From: Anaerolineaceae bacterium
Lineage (GTDB): Bacteria > Chloroflexota > Anaerolineae > Anaerolineales > Villigracilaceae
Reading direction: 5' to 3'
DNA: 7,624 bases
NCBI GenBank assembly: GCA_022181005.1
Contig: BQMV01000048.1
Coordinates: 1-7,624 of the forward strand
The notes under the pieces are model-generated. The model was not told where the DNA came from and ran no database searches. It saw only the letters and a list, made by a program, of their open reading frames with translations. Both the position numbers and the translations under genes were made by a program. Of the stretch, positions 1 to 7,375 are shown in pieces; position 1 is the stretch's first letter; each line of letters opens with the position of its first letter.

Positions 1-46
1 AGATAAGGCCACGTGACTGGAGTTCAGACGTGTGCTCTTCCGATCT
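1..46 (+). other. Illumina TruSeq index adapter (sequencing artefact)
   Basis: This is not genomic DNA. Bases 1-4 match the last bases of the P7 flow-cell oligo, 5-12 (AAGGCCAC) sit exactly where the i7 index lies, and 13-46 match the 34-nt TruSeq Read 2 adapter, from GTGACTGGAGTTCAG through CTCTTCCGATCT. The index reads as GTGGCCTT in reverse complement, which I recall as TruSeq-type index 20. Genomic sequence therefore begins at 47. The open frame of the first gene happens to run back into the adapter, where a GTG at 32 looks like a start codon. Confidence 0.97.
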
Positions 47-997
47 ATCGTTGCCATTCAAGCGTTGGGCGGTTGGCTTGAAGAACCCATGCGGTTCTTT
101 TCATTTCTCGGCACGCAAGACTTCTTCTTTCTCGTTCTTCCGCTGATCTACTGGAGTATTGATGCGCGACTTGGTTTGCGTGTGGCGTTCACGCTGCTCG
201 CCAGCGTAAGCGTTAACTACTATCTCAAATTGTGGTTCGCGGGTCCGCGTCCGTATTGGGTCAGCGAAAACGTGAAAGCGTTATCAGCGGAAACATCGTT
301 TGGAATGCCCTCCGGCCATGCGCAACATGCGGTAGCGGTGTGGGGCACGCTCGCATCGACAAGCGCTAGATTTTGGAAGTGGACGGCTGCCGCGTTGATC
401 TTCTTGATCGGGCTTTCGCGTTTGTACCTCGGCGTGCATTTCCTTCACGATGTGCTTGCGGGATGGATAATCGGCGGCGCGTTGCTGTGGGCGTTCTTGC
501 GTTATTGGGATACGGTTGCGGCGTGGCTGCGAACGAAATCGGCGCGGCGGCAAGCGGCGTTGGCGTTTGCCGTTTCGATTGTGATGATCGCGCTGGGATG
601 GGTCAGCGTGAACCGGTTGGCGGGGTACGTCTTTCCTGCCGCGTATGAAGCGAACGCGCTTCGTTCTTCCGATGTGACTCCTGACCCAATCTCGCTGGAA
701 GATATCTTTACCGCGGCGGGGACGTTCTTCGGCATGGCGGTTGGCGCAGCGTGGATCGCTTCGCAAGGCGGCTACCGAGCAGACGGTTCAGGCGGGAAGC
801 GCGCGTTACGTTTCTTTGTCGGTTTGATCGGCGTTCTGATCCTATGGCGCGGTTTAGGTATGGTCTTTCCGACGGGCGAAAACCCAATTGCGTATTTACT
901 GCGTTATGTTCGTTATGGCTGGGTCGGCTTTTGGATCATTGGCGGCGCACCCTGGATGTTTTTCCGCCTCAAATTGGCAAATGCGCCTGAAGCGTAG
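47..997 (+). CDS. PAP2-family membrane phosphatase, 5' partial
   Basis: An integral-membrane acid phosphatase of the PAP2 / lipid phosphatase superfamily, which hydrolyses lipid phosphates or pyrophosphates at the membrane. The three signature motifs are intact, numbered from the spurious GTG at 32: K66-x6-R73-P74, P93-S94-G95-H96, and S129-R130-x5-H136-x3-D140. H96 and H136 would be the catalytic pair. Several hydrophobic segments flank the motifs (about 31-41, 51-64, 98-109, 118-128, 142-155), and more lie in the C-terminal half (about 172-190, 230-245, 263-280, 295-311), longer than the minimal family core. The first five codons of the open frame are adapter, so the true start and N-terminal residues are missing; the first genomic codon is ATC at 47. 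It ends with TAG, 61 bp before the kinase gene. Substrate cannot be told from sequence; undecaprenyl pyrophosphate or phosphatidate are the usual options. Confidence 0.9.
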   Translation: MVAIQALGGWLEEPMRFFSFLGTQDFFFLVLPLIYWSIDARLGLRVAFTLLASVSVNYYLKLWFAGPRPYWVSENVKALSAETSFGMPSGHAQHAVAVWGTLASTSARFWKWTAAALIFLIGLSRLYLGVHFLHDVLAGWIIGGALLWAFLRYWDTVAAWLRTKSARRQAALAFAVSIVMIALGWVSVNRLAGYVFPAAYEANALRSSDVTPDPISLEDIFTAAGTFFGMAVGAAWIASQGGYRADGSGGKRALRFFVGLIGVLILWRGLGMVFPTGENPIAYLLRYVRYGWVGFWIIGGAPWMFFRLKLANAPEA

Positions 998-1016
998 CGC
1001 GTTAGTTTGATATAAT
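987..1016 (+). promoter_or_regulatory. Candidate promoter of the kinase gene
   Basis: A perfect -10 hexamer TATAAT lies at 1011-1016. The best -35 placements at 17-18 bp spacing are poor: CTGAAG at 987-992 matches TTGACA at only three positions. The -10 sits 43 nt before the kinase start, and a Shine-Dalgarno-like TGGAGAG lies at 1041-1047, 11 nt before the ATG. The promoter overlaps the last codons of the phosphatase gene, and I see no terminator between the two genes, so read-through is also possible. Confidence 0.5.
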
Positions 1017-1058
1017 CTCACCTCTGCTATTTCTATCTATTGGAGAGTATCTGTTTCA

Positions 1059-1457
1059 ATGACTCTTGAACGCGGCGTGTTGCTTCATAAACGTTATCGC
1101 ATTTTGGAAGTTCTCGGACAAGGCGGTATGGGTTCAGTTTATCGCGCGGTGGACGAGAACCTTGGCGTGGATGTCGCTGTTAAGGAGAACCTTTTCACGA
1201 CGGATGAATATGCGCGCCAGTTTCGGCTTGAGGCTGTGATTCTGGCGAATCTGCGCCATCCCAATCTGCCGCGTGTGACCGATCATTTTGTCATTGGCGA
1301 CGAGGGGCAATATTTGGTGATGGATTATATCGAAGGGGAACATGGAACGTCAGGGGAACATTACAGAAGACGATGCGATTCTGCTTGGCGCGGCGATCTG
1401 CGACGCGCTTTCCTATTTACACACACGCAAGCCGCCTATTTTGCACCGCGATCTTAA
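1059..1457 (+). CDS. PknB-type Ser/Thr kinase, N-terminal piece of a frameshifted gene
   Basis: The first part of a eukaryotic-type Ser/Thr protein kinase. Visible parts are the glycine-rich ATP loop G20-Q-G-G-M-G-S-V27, the ATP-anchoring lysine in A40-V-K42, the helix-C glutamate E58, the H-P-N-L segment, and the hinge L-V-M-D-Y-I-E-G-E ending at residue 94 (base 1340). After that the frame leaves the family: residues 95-132 look like no kinase and run to a stop at 1457. The expected continuation (helix D, then H-R-D) is in the next frame, in the overlapping entry starting at 1342. The ATG at 1059 is chosen because it lies just before the first kinase strand and has TGGAGAG 11 nt upstream. 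Alone this product would lack the catalytic loop and be inactive. With the next entry it would form one protein of about 710 residues. Confidence 0.8.
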   Translation: MTLERGVLLHKRYRILEVLGQGGMGSVYRAVDENLGVDVAVKENLFTTDEYARQFRLEAVILANLRHPNLPRVTDHFVIGDEGQYLVMDYIEGEHGTSGEHYRRRCDSAWRGDLRRAFLFTHTQAAYFAPRS

Positions 1458-3186
1458 ACCGGGCAATGTGAAGATCGCACCCGATGGACACGTCTTTTTG
1501 GTGGATTTTGGTTTGGCGAAAGTTTTGCACGGCAGCCAAGCGACGACGACCGGCGCGCGGGCTATGACGCCGGGCTATTCTCCGCCTGAGCAATATGGCA
1601 CGGCGCGCACCGATCCGCGCACCGATATTTATTCGCTCGGCGCGACGCTGTATGCGGCATTAAGCGGCGTGATCCCTGAAGATAGTTTAGCGCGAGCGAT
1701 GGATAACACGCAGTTGACGTCGTTGCGCAAACGAAATAATAAAATTGCGCGCAAACTGGCAAGCGCGATCGAGAAAGCGATGAATGTAGATCCTGCCGAA
1801 CGCTTTCAGACGGCGGATGACTTTAAAAAAGCTTTGTTAGGATCGAAAGCGAAAACGCAGCATTCGACGAACGATTACATTGTTCCCCCGCCTCCCTCTT
1901 CAGAGCCGGATTCACAGAAAGCCATTGAGGCAGAAGCGGCTTCTAATCCGTCTGAGAAAGAGGCGCCGGTCTTTAAGCCGCCGCGTAAACGAAGAAGTTG
2001 TTTGGGGCGTTTACTATCCACAGTATTTTGGCTCTTGTTGCTTTCTGCGGCTGGAATCGCTGGATTGGTCTATTTTGCGCCGCAGACGATTCCGCCGGCG
2101 GCGATGAATCAATTGAATGCGCTGCCAATTCCATATCTTATCCCGACCGTTTCTCCAACGCCGTTCCCGACCCTTCTTGCGCCGTCTGCGACTGAATTTC
2201 CGCTAGCGACGCCGACTATAGCTCAAGCGACCGTCACGCATGCGCCGACCGTTCGTCCAACCAACACGATCATGCCGACAGCGGATACGGCGCCTGTTGT
2301 CAGCCCTACTGCGCTAGGCGGAACGTTCGGTCAGATTGCGTTCGCTTCCGACCGCTCTGGGATTCCGCAAATCTATATAATCAATGCAGATGGAACGGAT
2401 GTGCGCCCGCTCACAGATATGAGCGAAGGAGCTTGTCAACCCGCTTGGTCGCCCGATGGCTCGTTATTAGTATTCGTCTCGCCATGCCGTGCGCGCGCCG
2501 AGTTCTATCAAAGCATAACTGCTCGTTCCAGCCTCTATGCCGTCAACCCGGACGGCACGGAACTGCGTTCGCTGACGATTACGCCCGGCTCTGATTTTGA
2601 CCCCGCTTGGTCGCCGGATGGGAGACGTATAGCCTTTGCGTCAGAACGCGACGGTCAAAAAGAGATCTATGCTCTGACAGTGGCTTCAGGGACGGTAGTT
2701 CGATTAACGACTTCAACGTCGGGCGTTGACAATATGCAGCCTTCATGGTCGCCAGACGGCAAGTGGATCGTTTACACCGTGAAGCGGTTTGGCGCTTATC
2801 AAATTTGGATGATGAGCGACGTAGGGAGCGACAACGTCCAACTGACGCGCAGCGGGCAAACGCTATGGGATTACCAGCCGTTCTGGTCAATTGATGGGAC
2901 GACTATTTTCTTCAATCAACGCAATCTGCAACCGGGACGTCCATGGCTGATGAGTCTTTCATTTGCAAACTATGCGGCGAACGCGCCGGTTCGTTTGAAC
3001 CTTCCTACGCCGATCGAAGACGTTGAGTTCTCGCCGGATGGGTTATGGATTATCTTTGAAAGCGCCAGCGAAAAAGAAGGGCGAGGCATATATATCTCTT
3101 CAGTTACAGGCGGCAACCGCGCGCGCTTAAGCGCCGGCAAAGGCGTGGACTTTGACCCAAGCTGGCGACCCGCTCCGAAACCGTGA
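1342..3186 (+). CDS. PknB-type kinase, C-terminal piece: catalytic loop, TM helix, TolB-like propeller
   Basis: The rest of the broken kinase gene. In its own numbering it has the catalytic loop H35-R-D37-L-K39-P-G-N42, the metal-binding D55-F-G57, the P81-P-E83 activation-segment end and the D-I-Y-S-L-G helix F, so it completes the N-terminal piece. A charged, flexible segment and a basic stretch (R215-K-R-R) precede one membrane helix, about 224-246, placing the kinase in the cytoplasm. A Pro/Thr/Ser-rich linker (about 250-325) then leads to an outside domain from about 330 to the end. That domain has five W/F-S-x-D-G blade motifs of the PD40/TolB kind, and a final P-S-W-R-P strand that could close a six-bladed ring with the first partial blade. 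It is probably a sensor for an extracellular ligand or wall component; the ligand is unknown. The ATG at 1342 is internal to the ancestral gene and has no convincing Shine-Dalgarno of its own, so this piece may not be translated. Confidence 0.85.
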   Translation: MERQGNITEDDAILLGAAICDALSYLHTRKPPILHRDLKPGNVKIAPDGHVFLVDFGLAKVLHGSQATTTGARAMTPGYSPPEQYGTARTDPRTDIYSLGATLYAALSGVIPEDSLARAMDNTQLTSLRKRNNKIARKLASAIEKAMNVDPAERFQTADDFKKALLGSKAKTQHSTNDYIVPPPPSSEPDSQKAIEAEAASNPSEKEAPVFKPPRKRRSCLGRLLSTVFWLLLLSAAGIAGLVYFAPQTIPPAAMNQLNALPIPYLIPTVSPTPFPTLLAPSATEFPLATPTIAQATVTHAPTVRPTNTIMPTADTAPVVSPTALGGTFGQIAFASDRSGIPQIYIINADGTDVRPLTDMSEGACQPAWSPDGSLLVFVSPCRARAEFYQSITARSSLYAVNPDGTELRSLTITPGSDFDPAWSPDGRRIAFASERDGQKEIYALTVASGTVVRLTTSTSGVDNMQPSWSPDGKWIVYTVKRFGAYQIWMMSDVGSDNVQLTRSGQTLWDYQPFWSIDGTTIFFNQRNLQPGRPWLMSLSFANYAANAPVRLNLPTPIEDVEFSPDGLWIIFESASEKEGRGIYISSVTGGNRARLSAGKGVDFDPSWRPAPKP

Positions 3187-3204
3187 CCGCTCTCGATGGA
3201 AGAC

Positions 3205-3235
3205 AACGCCCGCCGTGCAACAGCGGGCGTTTTTT
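3205..3235 (+). terminator. Rho-independent terminator after the kinase gene
   Basis: A perfect 9-bp stem, AACGCCCGC (3205-3213) with GCGGGCGTT (3223-3231), carries a 9-nt loop and runs into a run of six T (3230-3235). It begins 19 nt after the kinase stop codon and separates the kinase unit from the chaperone unit. Confidence 0.92.
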
Positions 3236-3251
3236 CTTACATACTTCTTAT

Positions 3252-3280
3252 TTGACTTCCCTTTTTGCCTCGTTTATCAT
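3252..3280 (+). promoter_or_regulatory. Promoter, housekeeping sigma type, probably for the chaperone operon
   Basis: TTGACT (3252-3257) and TATCAT (3275-3280) are separated by exactly 17 bp, each one base from consensus. It stands 16 bp after the kinase terminator and points toward grpE. Transcription would start near 3287, leaving a leader of about 264 nt before grpE. Nothing resembling a sigma-32 promoter or a CIRCE inverted repeat overlaps it. Confidence 0.65.
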
Positions 3281-3323
3281 TGCTTCGCGTTGAACAGCGT
3301 TCTTGATCGGAGAGCGCCGCTTA

Positions 3324-3497
3324 ATGCGAACCGACTGCGCGACCAAAGACCTTACTCCCGCTGAGCGCCCGCGATTCTATCGAATTGACTTTCCCGCTGA
3401 ACCGGTTAATTTGAAGCGGATAACGGGGCGTTGCGCCTACGACGATTCTCGCAACCTATGTTGCGGCTTAAATTTTGAGCGATCTGACCGACGATAA
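3324..3497 (+). CDS. Doubtful 57-residue ORF, faintly PilZ-like
   Basis: An open frame from ATG 3324 to TAA 3497, with GGAGAG at 3309-3314, 9 nt before the start; this ribosome site resembles those of the kinase and dnaK genes. The product contains E-R-P-R-F-Y-R-I-D-F-P and, about 28 residues later, N-L-C-C-G-L-N-F. These recall the R-x-x-x-R and (D/N)-x-S-x-x-G motifs of PilZ cyclic-di-GMP-binding domains, but the serine is a cysteine, a glycine seems missing, and the protein stops where half of a PilZ domain should still follow. It could be a decayed PilZ gene, a small leader-encoded protein, or chance. Its place between a strong promoter and grpE is the main reason to list it. Confidence 0.25.
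   Translation: MRTDCATKDLTPAERPRFYRIDFPAEPVNLKRITGRCAYDDSRNLCCGLNFERSDRR
3450..3465 (+). other. Small hairpin in the grpE leader
   Basis: CGCAAC (3450-3455) pairs perfectly with GTTGCG (3460-3465) around a 4-nt loop. A second GTTGCG at 3430-3435 could pair with the same CGCAAC, so two mutually exclusive stems are possible. With six base pairs each, this may be chance. Confidence 0.3.
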
Positions 3498-3550
3498 ATT
3501 CGCCGATTAATGCAATAATCTTTAATGATCAAACGATGAGAGTGTGATAT

Positions 3551-4081
3551 ATGACTAAGAACAAAGCACATCCATACAAACAGGATACCGAAGACACGCT
3601 GAAAGCCGAAGAGCAAACGCAACCGGAGATCGAAGCGCTGCAAGATCAGTTGGAAGAAACTAAAACGAAGTTAGCGGAAAGCGTTCAAGGCTGGCAGCGC
3701 GCTCAGGCGGATTTCCAAAACTATAAGAAACGCATCGAACGCGATAATGAATTGATGTATGCTTCAATGAAGAGCGATATCGTTAAGAAGATATTGCCTG
3801 TGTTGGACGATCTTGAACGCGCAATACAAAATCGCCCGGCGGACGATGCATGGGGACTTGGCGTAGACTTGATCTTACGCAAATTCCAAAATATTTTGCA
3901 AGCGGAAGGCATTAAGCGCATCGAAGCGACGGGCGCGGAGTTCGATCCGAACTTCCATGAAGCGATTTCGCATGAACCGAGCGATGAGGTGGAGAGCCAT
4001 CATGTGATTGAAGTGGTGCAAAATGGATATACGTTAGGAGAGCGCGTGATTCGTCCAGCCTTGGTGAGGGTGGCGCAATAA
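3551..4081 (+). CDS. grpE: GrpE, nucleotide exchange factor of DnaK
   Basis: Cytoplasmic co-chaperone that, as a dimer, opens the DnaK nucleotide-binding domain to release ADP and so resets the chaperone cycle. The 176-residue product has the expected plan: a polar, disordered N-terminus (about 1-22), a long charged helix/coiled coil (about 23-75, rich in E, Q and K), a central four-helix-bundle segment with I-L-P-V-L-D-D-L-E-R-A, and the C-terminal beta-wing domain. The signature is clear from F-D-P-N-F-H-E-A through G-Y-T-L-G-E-R-V-I-R-P-A-L-V-R-V. Length is normal for the family. The start at 3551 has a weak GAGAG 8 nt upstream and leaves a normal N-terminal tail. It is first in grpE-dnaK-dnaJ order and probably transcribed from the promoter at 3252-3280. 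Confidence 0.97.
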   Translation: MTKNKAHPYKQDTEDTLKAEEQTQPEIEALQDQLEETKTKLAESVQGWQRAQADFQNYKKRIERDNELMYASMKSDIVKKILPVLDDLERAIQNRPADDAWGLGVDLILRKFQNILQAEGIKRIEATGAEFDPNFHEAISHEPSDEVESHHVIEVVQNGYTLGERVIRPALVRVAQ

Positions 4082-4087
4082 AAAATC

Positions 4088-4164
4088 GTGTCAGGTGTCA
4101 CGTGTCAAGTTTCAAGTTGCTTGATGGGTGATGGAACCTGATACCTGAAACTTGACACTGGAGA
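4088..4164. repeat. 77-bp array of eleven degenerate heptamers with inverted arms
   Basis: The grpE-dnaK gap divides into eleven consecutive 7-mers in one phase: GTGTCAG, GTGTCAC, GTGTCAA, GTTTCAA, GTTGCTT, GATGGGT, GATGGAA, CCTGATA, CCTGAAA, CTTGACA, CTGGAGA. The left units are roughly reverse complements of the right units, and a perfect 13-bp inverted repeat (4102-4114 with 4146-4158) can fold with a 31-nt loop. The final unit contains GGAG (4160-4163), which is the Shine-Dalgarno of dnaK, 9 nt before its ATG. Heptameric short tandem repeats between genes are known from cyanobacteria; placing this array in the same general class is inference. Confidence 0.8.
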
Positions 4165-4172
4165 ACTTAATC

Positions 4173-6053
<1,881 letters not shown>

Positions 6054-6137
6054 TGTCTTTGCGAGGAGCGTTCGTTGCGACGAAGCAATCTCATGTAAAC
6101 AGGAGATTGCTTCGCCACTTCGTGGCTCGCAATGACA
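6054..6137. repeat. 84-bp imperfect palindromic repeat between dnaK and dnaJ
   Basis: The element starts right after the dnaK stop codon. Its outer arms TGTCTTTGCGAG (6054-6065) and CTCGCAATGACA (6126-6137) pair with one mismatch. Its inner arms CGAAGCAATCTC (6081-6092) and GAGATTGCTTCG (6103-6114) pair perfectly around a 10-nt loop. The middle parts differ between the arms, and the right one can form its own GCCAC/GTGGC hairpin (6114-6126). From memory, elements reading CATTGCGAG...GAAGCAATCTC are common intergenic palindromes in several bacterial phyla, including Chloroflexota. It encodes no transposase, so it is a REP- or MITE-like sequence. There is no T run, so it is unlikely to be an efficient terminator. 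Confidence 0.85.
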
Positions 6138-6147
6138 TAATGAATTT

Positions 6148-7263
6148 ATGAGCAACGATTATTACGAAACCCTGGGCGTGGGACGGAGCGCGAGCGATGA
6201 CGAGATCAAAGGCGCGTTCCGTAAACTCGCGCGCCAGTATCATCCCGATGTGAACAAAGAGCCGAACGCCGAGGAGAAGTTCAAAGAGATCAACGAGGCG
6301 TACGGCGTGCTTTCGGATTCGGATAAGCGCGCGCGTTACGATCGCTTCGGCAAGGCGGGGCTGGGCAACTCGGGCGGCTTCCACGATTACACGTCGGACT
6401 TCGGCGATATTTTTGAGGATTTGTTCCGCGGATTTGGATTCTCGACAGGCGGCGGACGTTCGCGTCGGTCGCCGAGGCGCGGGCGCGATCTGCAAATGCA
6501 GATTACGTTGACGTTCGAAGAGTCGGTGTTCGGCGTCGAGAAAGAGATCGAGTTCCAGCGCGAAGAGACTTGTTCGCATTGCAACGGCAACGGCGCGGAG
6601 CCTGGCACATCGCCTGTGAAGTGCGCCACTTGTAACGGTCAAGGCGAAGTGCGGACTGTGCGCCAAACATTTTTGGGTCAGATGGTGCAGTCGTCCACTT
6701 GCCCGACGTGTAACGGACGCGGTGAGACGATTTCGTCTCCGTGCAAGACGTGTCGCGGAAGCGGGTTGGAGCGCAAGAAAGTAAAGAAGAAGGTGCAAAT
6801 CCCTGCGGGCGTGGATGTTGGCACGCAGATCCGCTTGTCGGGAGAGGGTGGTCCCGGCGAGAATGGCGGTCCAAATGGAAGTTTGTACCTGATGCTGGAT
6901 GTGAAGCCGCATAAATTTTTCAAACGCCGTGAGAACGATATTTTGTTGAATCTCGATATCAATGTGGCGCAGGCTGTCTTGGGCGCGGAAATTGAAGTGC
7001 CGACGATTGACGGCGATGAGAAGTTGAAAATCCCTGCTGGCACGCAACCCGGCAAAGTATTTCACTTGCGAAATAAGGGCGTGCCGCATGTGCGCAGGAG
7101 CGGTCGCGGCGACCAGTTGGTGCTGGTCAATGTGGCGGTGCCGACAAAGTTGACGAAAGAGCAACGCGAGTTGTTCGAGAAGTTGGCAGAGAGTTTGGGG
7201 ACGACGGTCAAGCCGCAGGAGAAGGGGTTCTTGGATTGGTTGAATGAGGCGTTGGGGGGATGA
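6148..7263 (+). CDS. dnaJ: DnaJ, Hsp40 co-chaperone
   Basis: Partner of DnaK that brings unfolded substrate and stimulates DnaK's ATPase. The 371-residue product is a complete type I (class A) DnaJ. It has a J domain (about 4-67) with H32-P33-D34, a Gly/Phe-rich region with G-D-I-F-E-D-L-F (about 70-110), and a zinc domain with four C-x-x-C-x-G-x-G repeats (cysteines 142/145, 159/162, 185/188, 199/202). Two beta-sandwich substrate domains follow, and the C-terminus ends F-L-D-W-L-N-E-A-L-G-G. All zinc cysteines are present. The ATG at 6148 gives the standard M-S-N-D-Y-Y-E-T-L-G start, but no Shine-Dalgarno is visible: the preceding 94 bp are the palindromic repeat plus ten bases. A four-codon reading frame at 6140 (ATG AAT TTA TGA) ends overlapping the dnaJ ATG, so coupled initiation is conceivable. 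It is last in the operon, followed by a terminator-like hairpin. Confidence 0.97.
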   Translation: MSNDYYETLGVGRSASDDEIKGAFRKLARQYHPDVNKEPNAEEKFKEINEAYGVLSDSDKRARYDRFGKAGLGNSGGFHDYTSDFGDIFEDLFRGFGFSTGGGRSRRSPRRGRDLQMQITLTFEESVFGVEKEIEFQREETCSHCNGNGAEPGTSPVKCATCNGQGEVRTVRQTFLGQMVQSSTCPTCNGRGETISSPCKTCRGSGLERKKVKKKVQIPAGVDVGTQIRLSGEGGPGENGGPNGSLYLMLDVKPHKFFKRRENDILLNLDINVAQAVLGAEIEVPTIDGDEKLKIPAGTQPGKVFHLRNKGVPHVRRSGRGDQLVLVNVAVPTKLTKEQRELFEKLAESLGTTVKPQEKGFLDWLNEALGG

Positions 7264-7285
7264 TACAGAGAGAGAATTGGGAGGA

Positions 7286-7348
7286 TTGGAGAATTGAGGT
7301 TAGAGACTGGAGACTAGAGATTGGTAAATGGTCATTGGTAATTGGCGA
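7286..7348. repeat. 63-bp array of nine degenerate heptamers downstream of dnaJ
   Basis: Nine consecutive 7-mers in one phase: TTGGAGA, ATTGAGG, TTAGAGA, CTGGAGA, CTAGAGA, TTGGTAA, ATGGTCA, TTGGTAA, TTGGCGA. They share roughly the form (T/C)T(G/A)G-x-x-A. The sequence differs from the 4088-4164 array but has the same 7-bp period. The last unit overlaps the left arm of the terminator hairpin at 7346. The pattern is like the heptameric tandem repeats described between genes in heterocystous cyanobacteria. Confidence 0.8.
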
Positions 7349-7375
7349 GCGGATGAGAGTCCGCTCGTTGTGTTT
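7346..7375 (+). terminator. Rho-independent terminator after dnaJ
   Basis: CGAGCGGA (7346-7353) pairs perfectly with TCCGCTCG (7360-7367) around a 6-nt loop, followed by a T-rich tail TTGTGTTT. It lies about 80 nt after the dnaJ stop and would end the chaperone transcript. The tail is interrupted by G, so termination may be partial. Confidence 0.75.

Larger units (their letters stand above)
3281..3550 (+). other. Long leader region upstream of grpE
   Basis: About 270 bp without a confident gene. It holds the doubtful small ORF 3324-3497, a second weak TTGACT at 3385-3390 without a good -10, a small hairpin at 3450-3465, and an A/T-rich stretch just before grpE with AATAAT at 3514-3519 that could be a second -10. 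A weak Shine-Dalgarno (GAGAG, 3538-3542) lies 8 nt before the grpE ATG. I recognise no riboswitch or known thermosensor fold and no CIRCE element. Confidence 0.5.

Noticed and set aside
1331..1365. Programmed ribosomal frameshift in the kinase gene
   Set aside because: No slippery heptamer with a downstream structure is seen at the break, and several expected residues are missing, which fits a deletion better.
3152..3364. Plus-strand frame of 70 codons crossing the kinase 3' end
   Set aside because: It runs through the intrinsic terminator and overlaps the kinase end in another frame, with no family signal.
3236..3550. CIRCE (HrcA) operator upstream of grpE
   Set aside because: I looked for the 9-bp inverted repeat TTAGCACTC-N9-GAGTGCTAA and found no match; GAGAGTGTG near 3540 is not part of a pair.
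4152..4172. TTG at 4152 as the dnaK start
   Set aside because: It would add seven residues encoded by the heptamer repeat. ATG 4173 has the standard DnaK N-terminus and a well-spaced GGAG.
6054..6137. CRISPR repeat or intrinsic terminator
   Set aside because: There is one dyad element only, with no repeat-spacer pattern and no T run after the stem.
6091..7164. Long minus-strand open frame of 357 codons opposite dnaJ
   Set aside because: It is antisense to a complete, motif-perfect dnaJ. Its composition (rich in R, H, A) is typical of a shadow frame in GC-rich coding DNA, and no family is recognisable.
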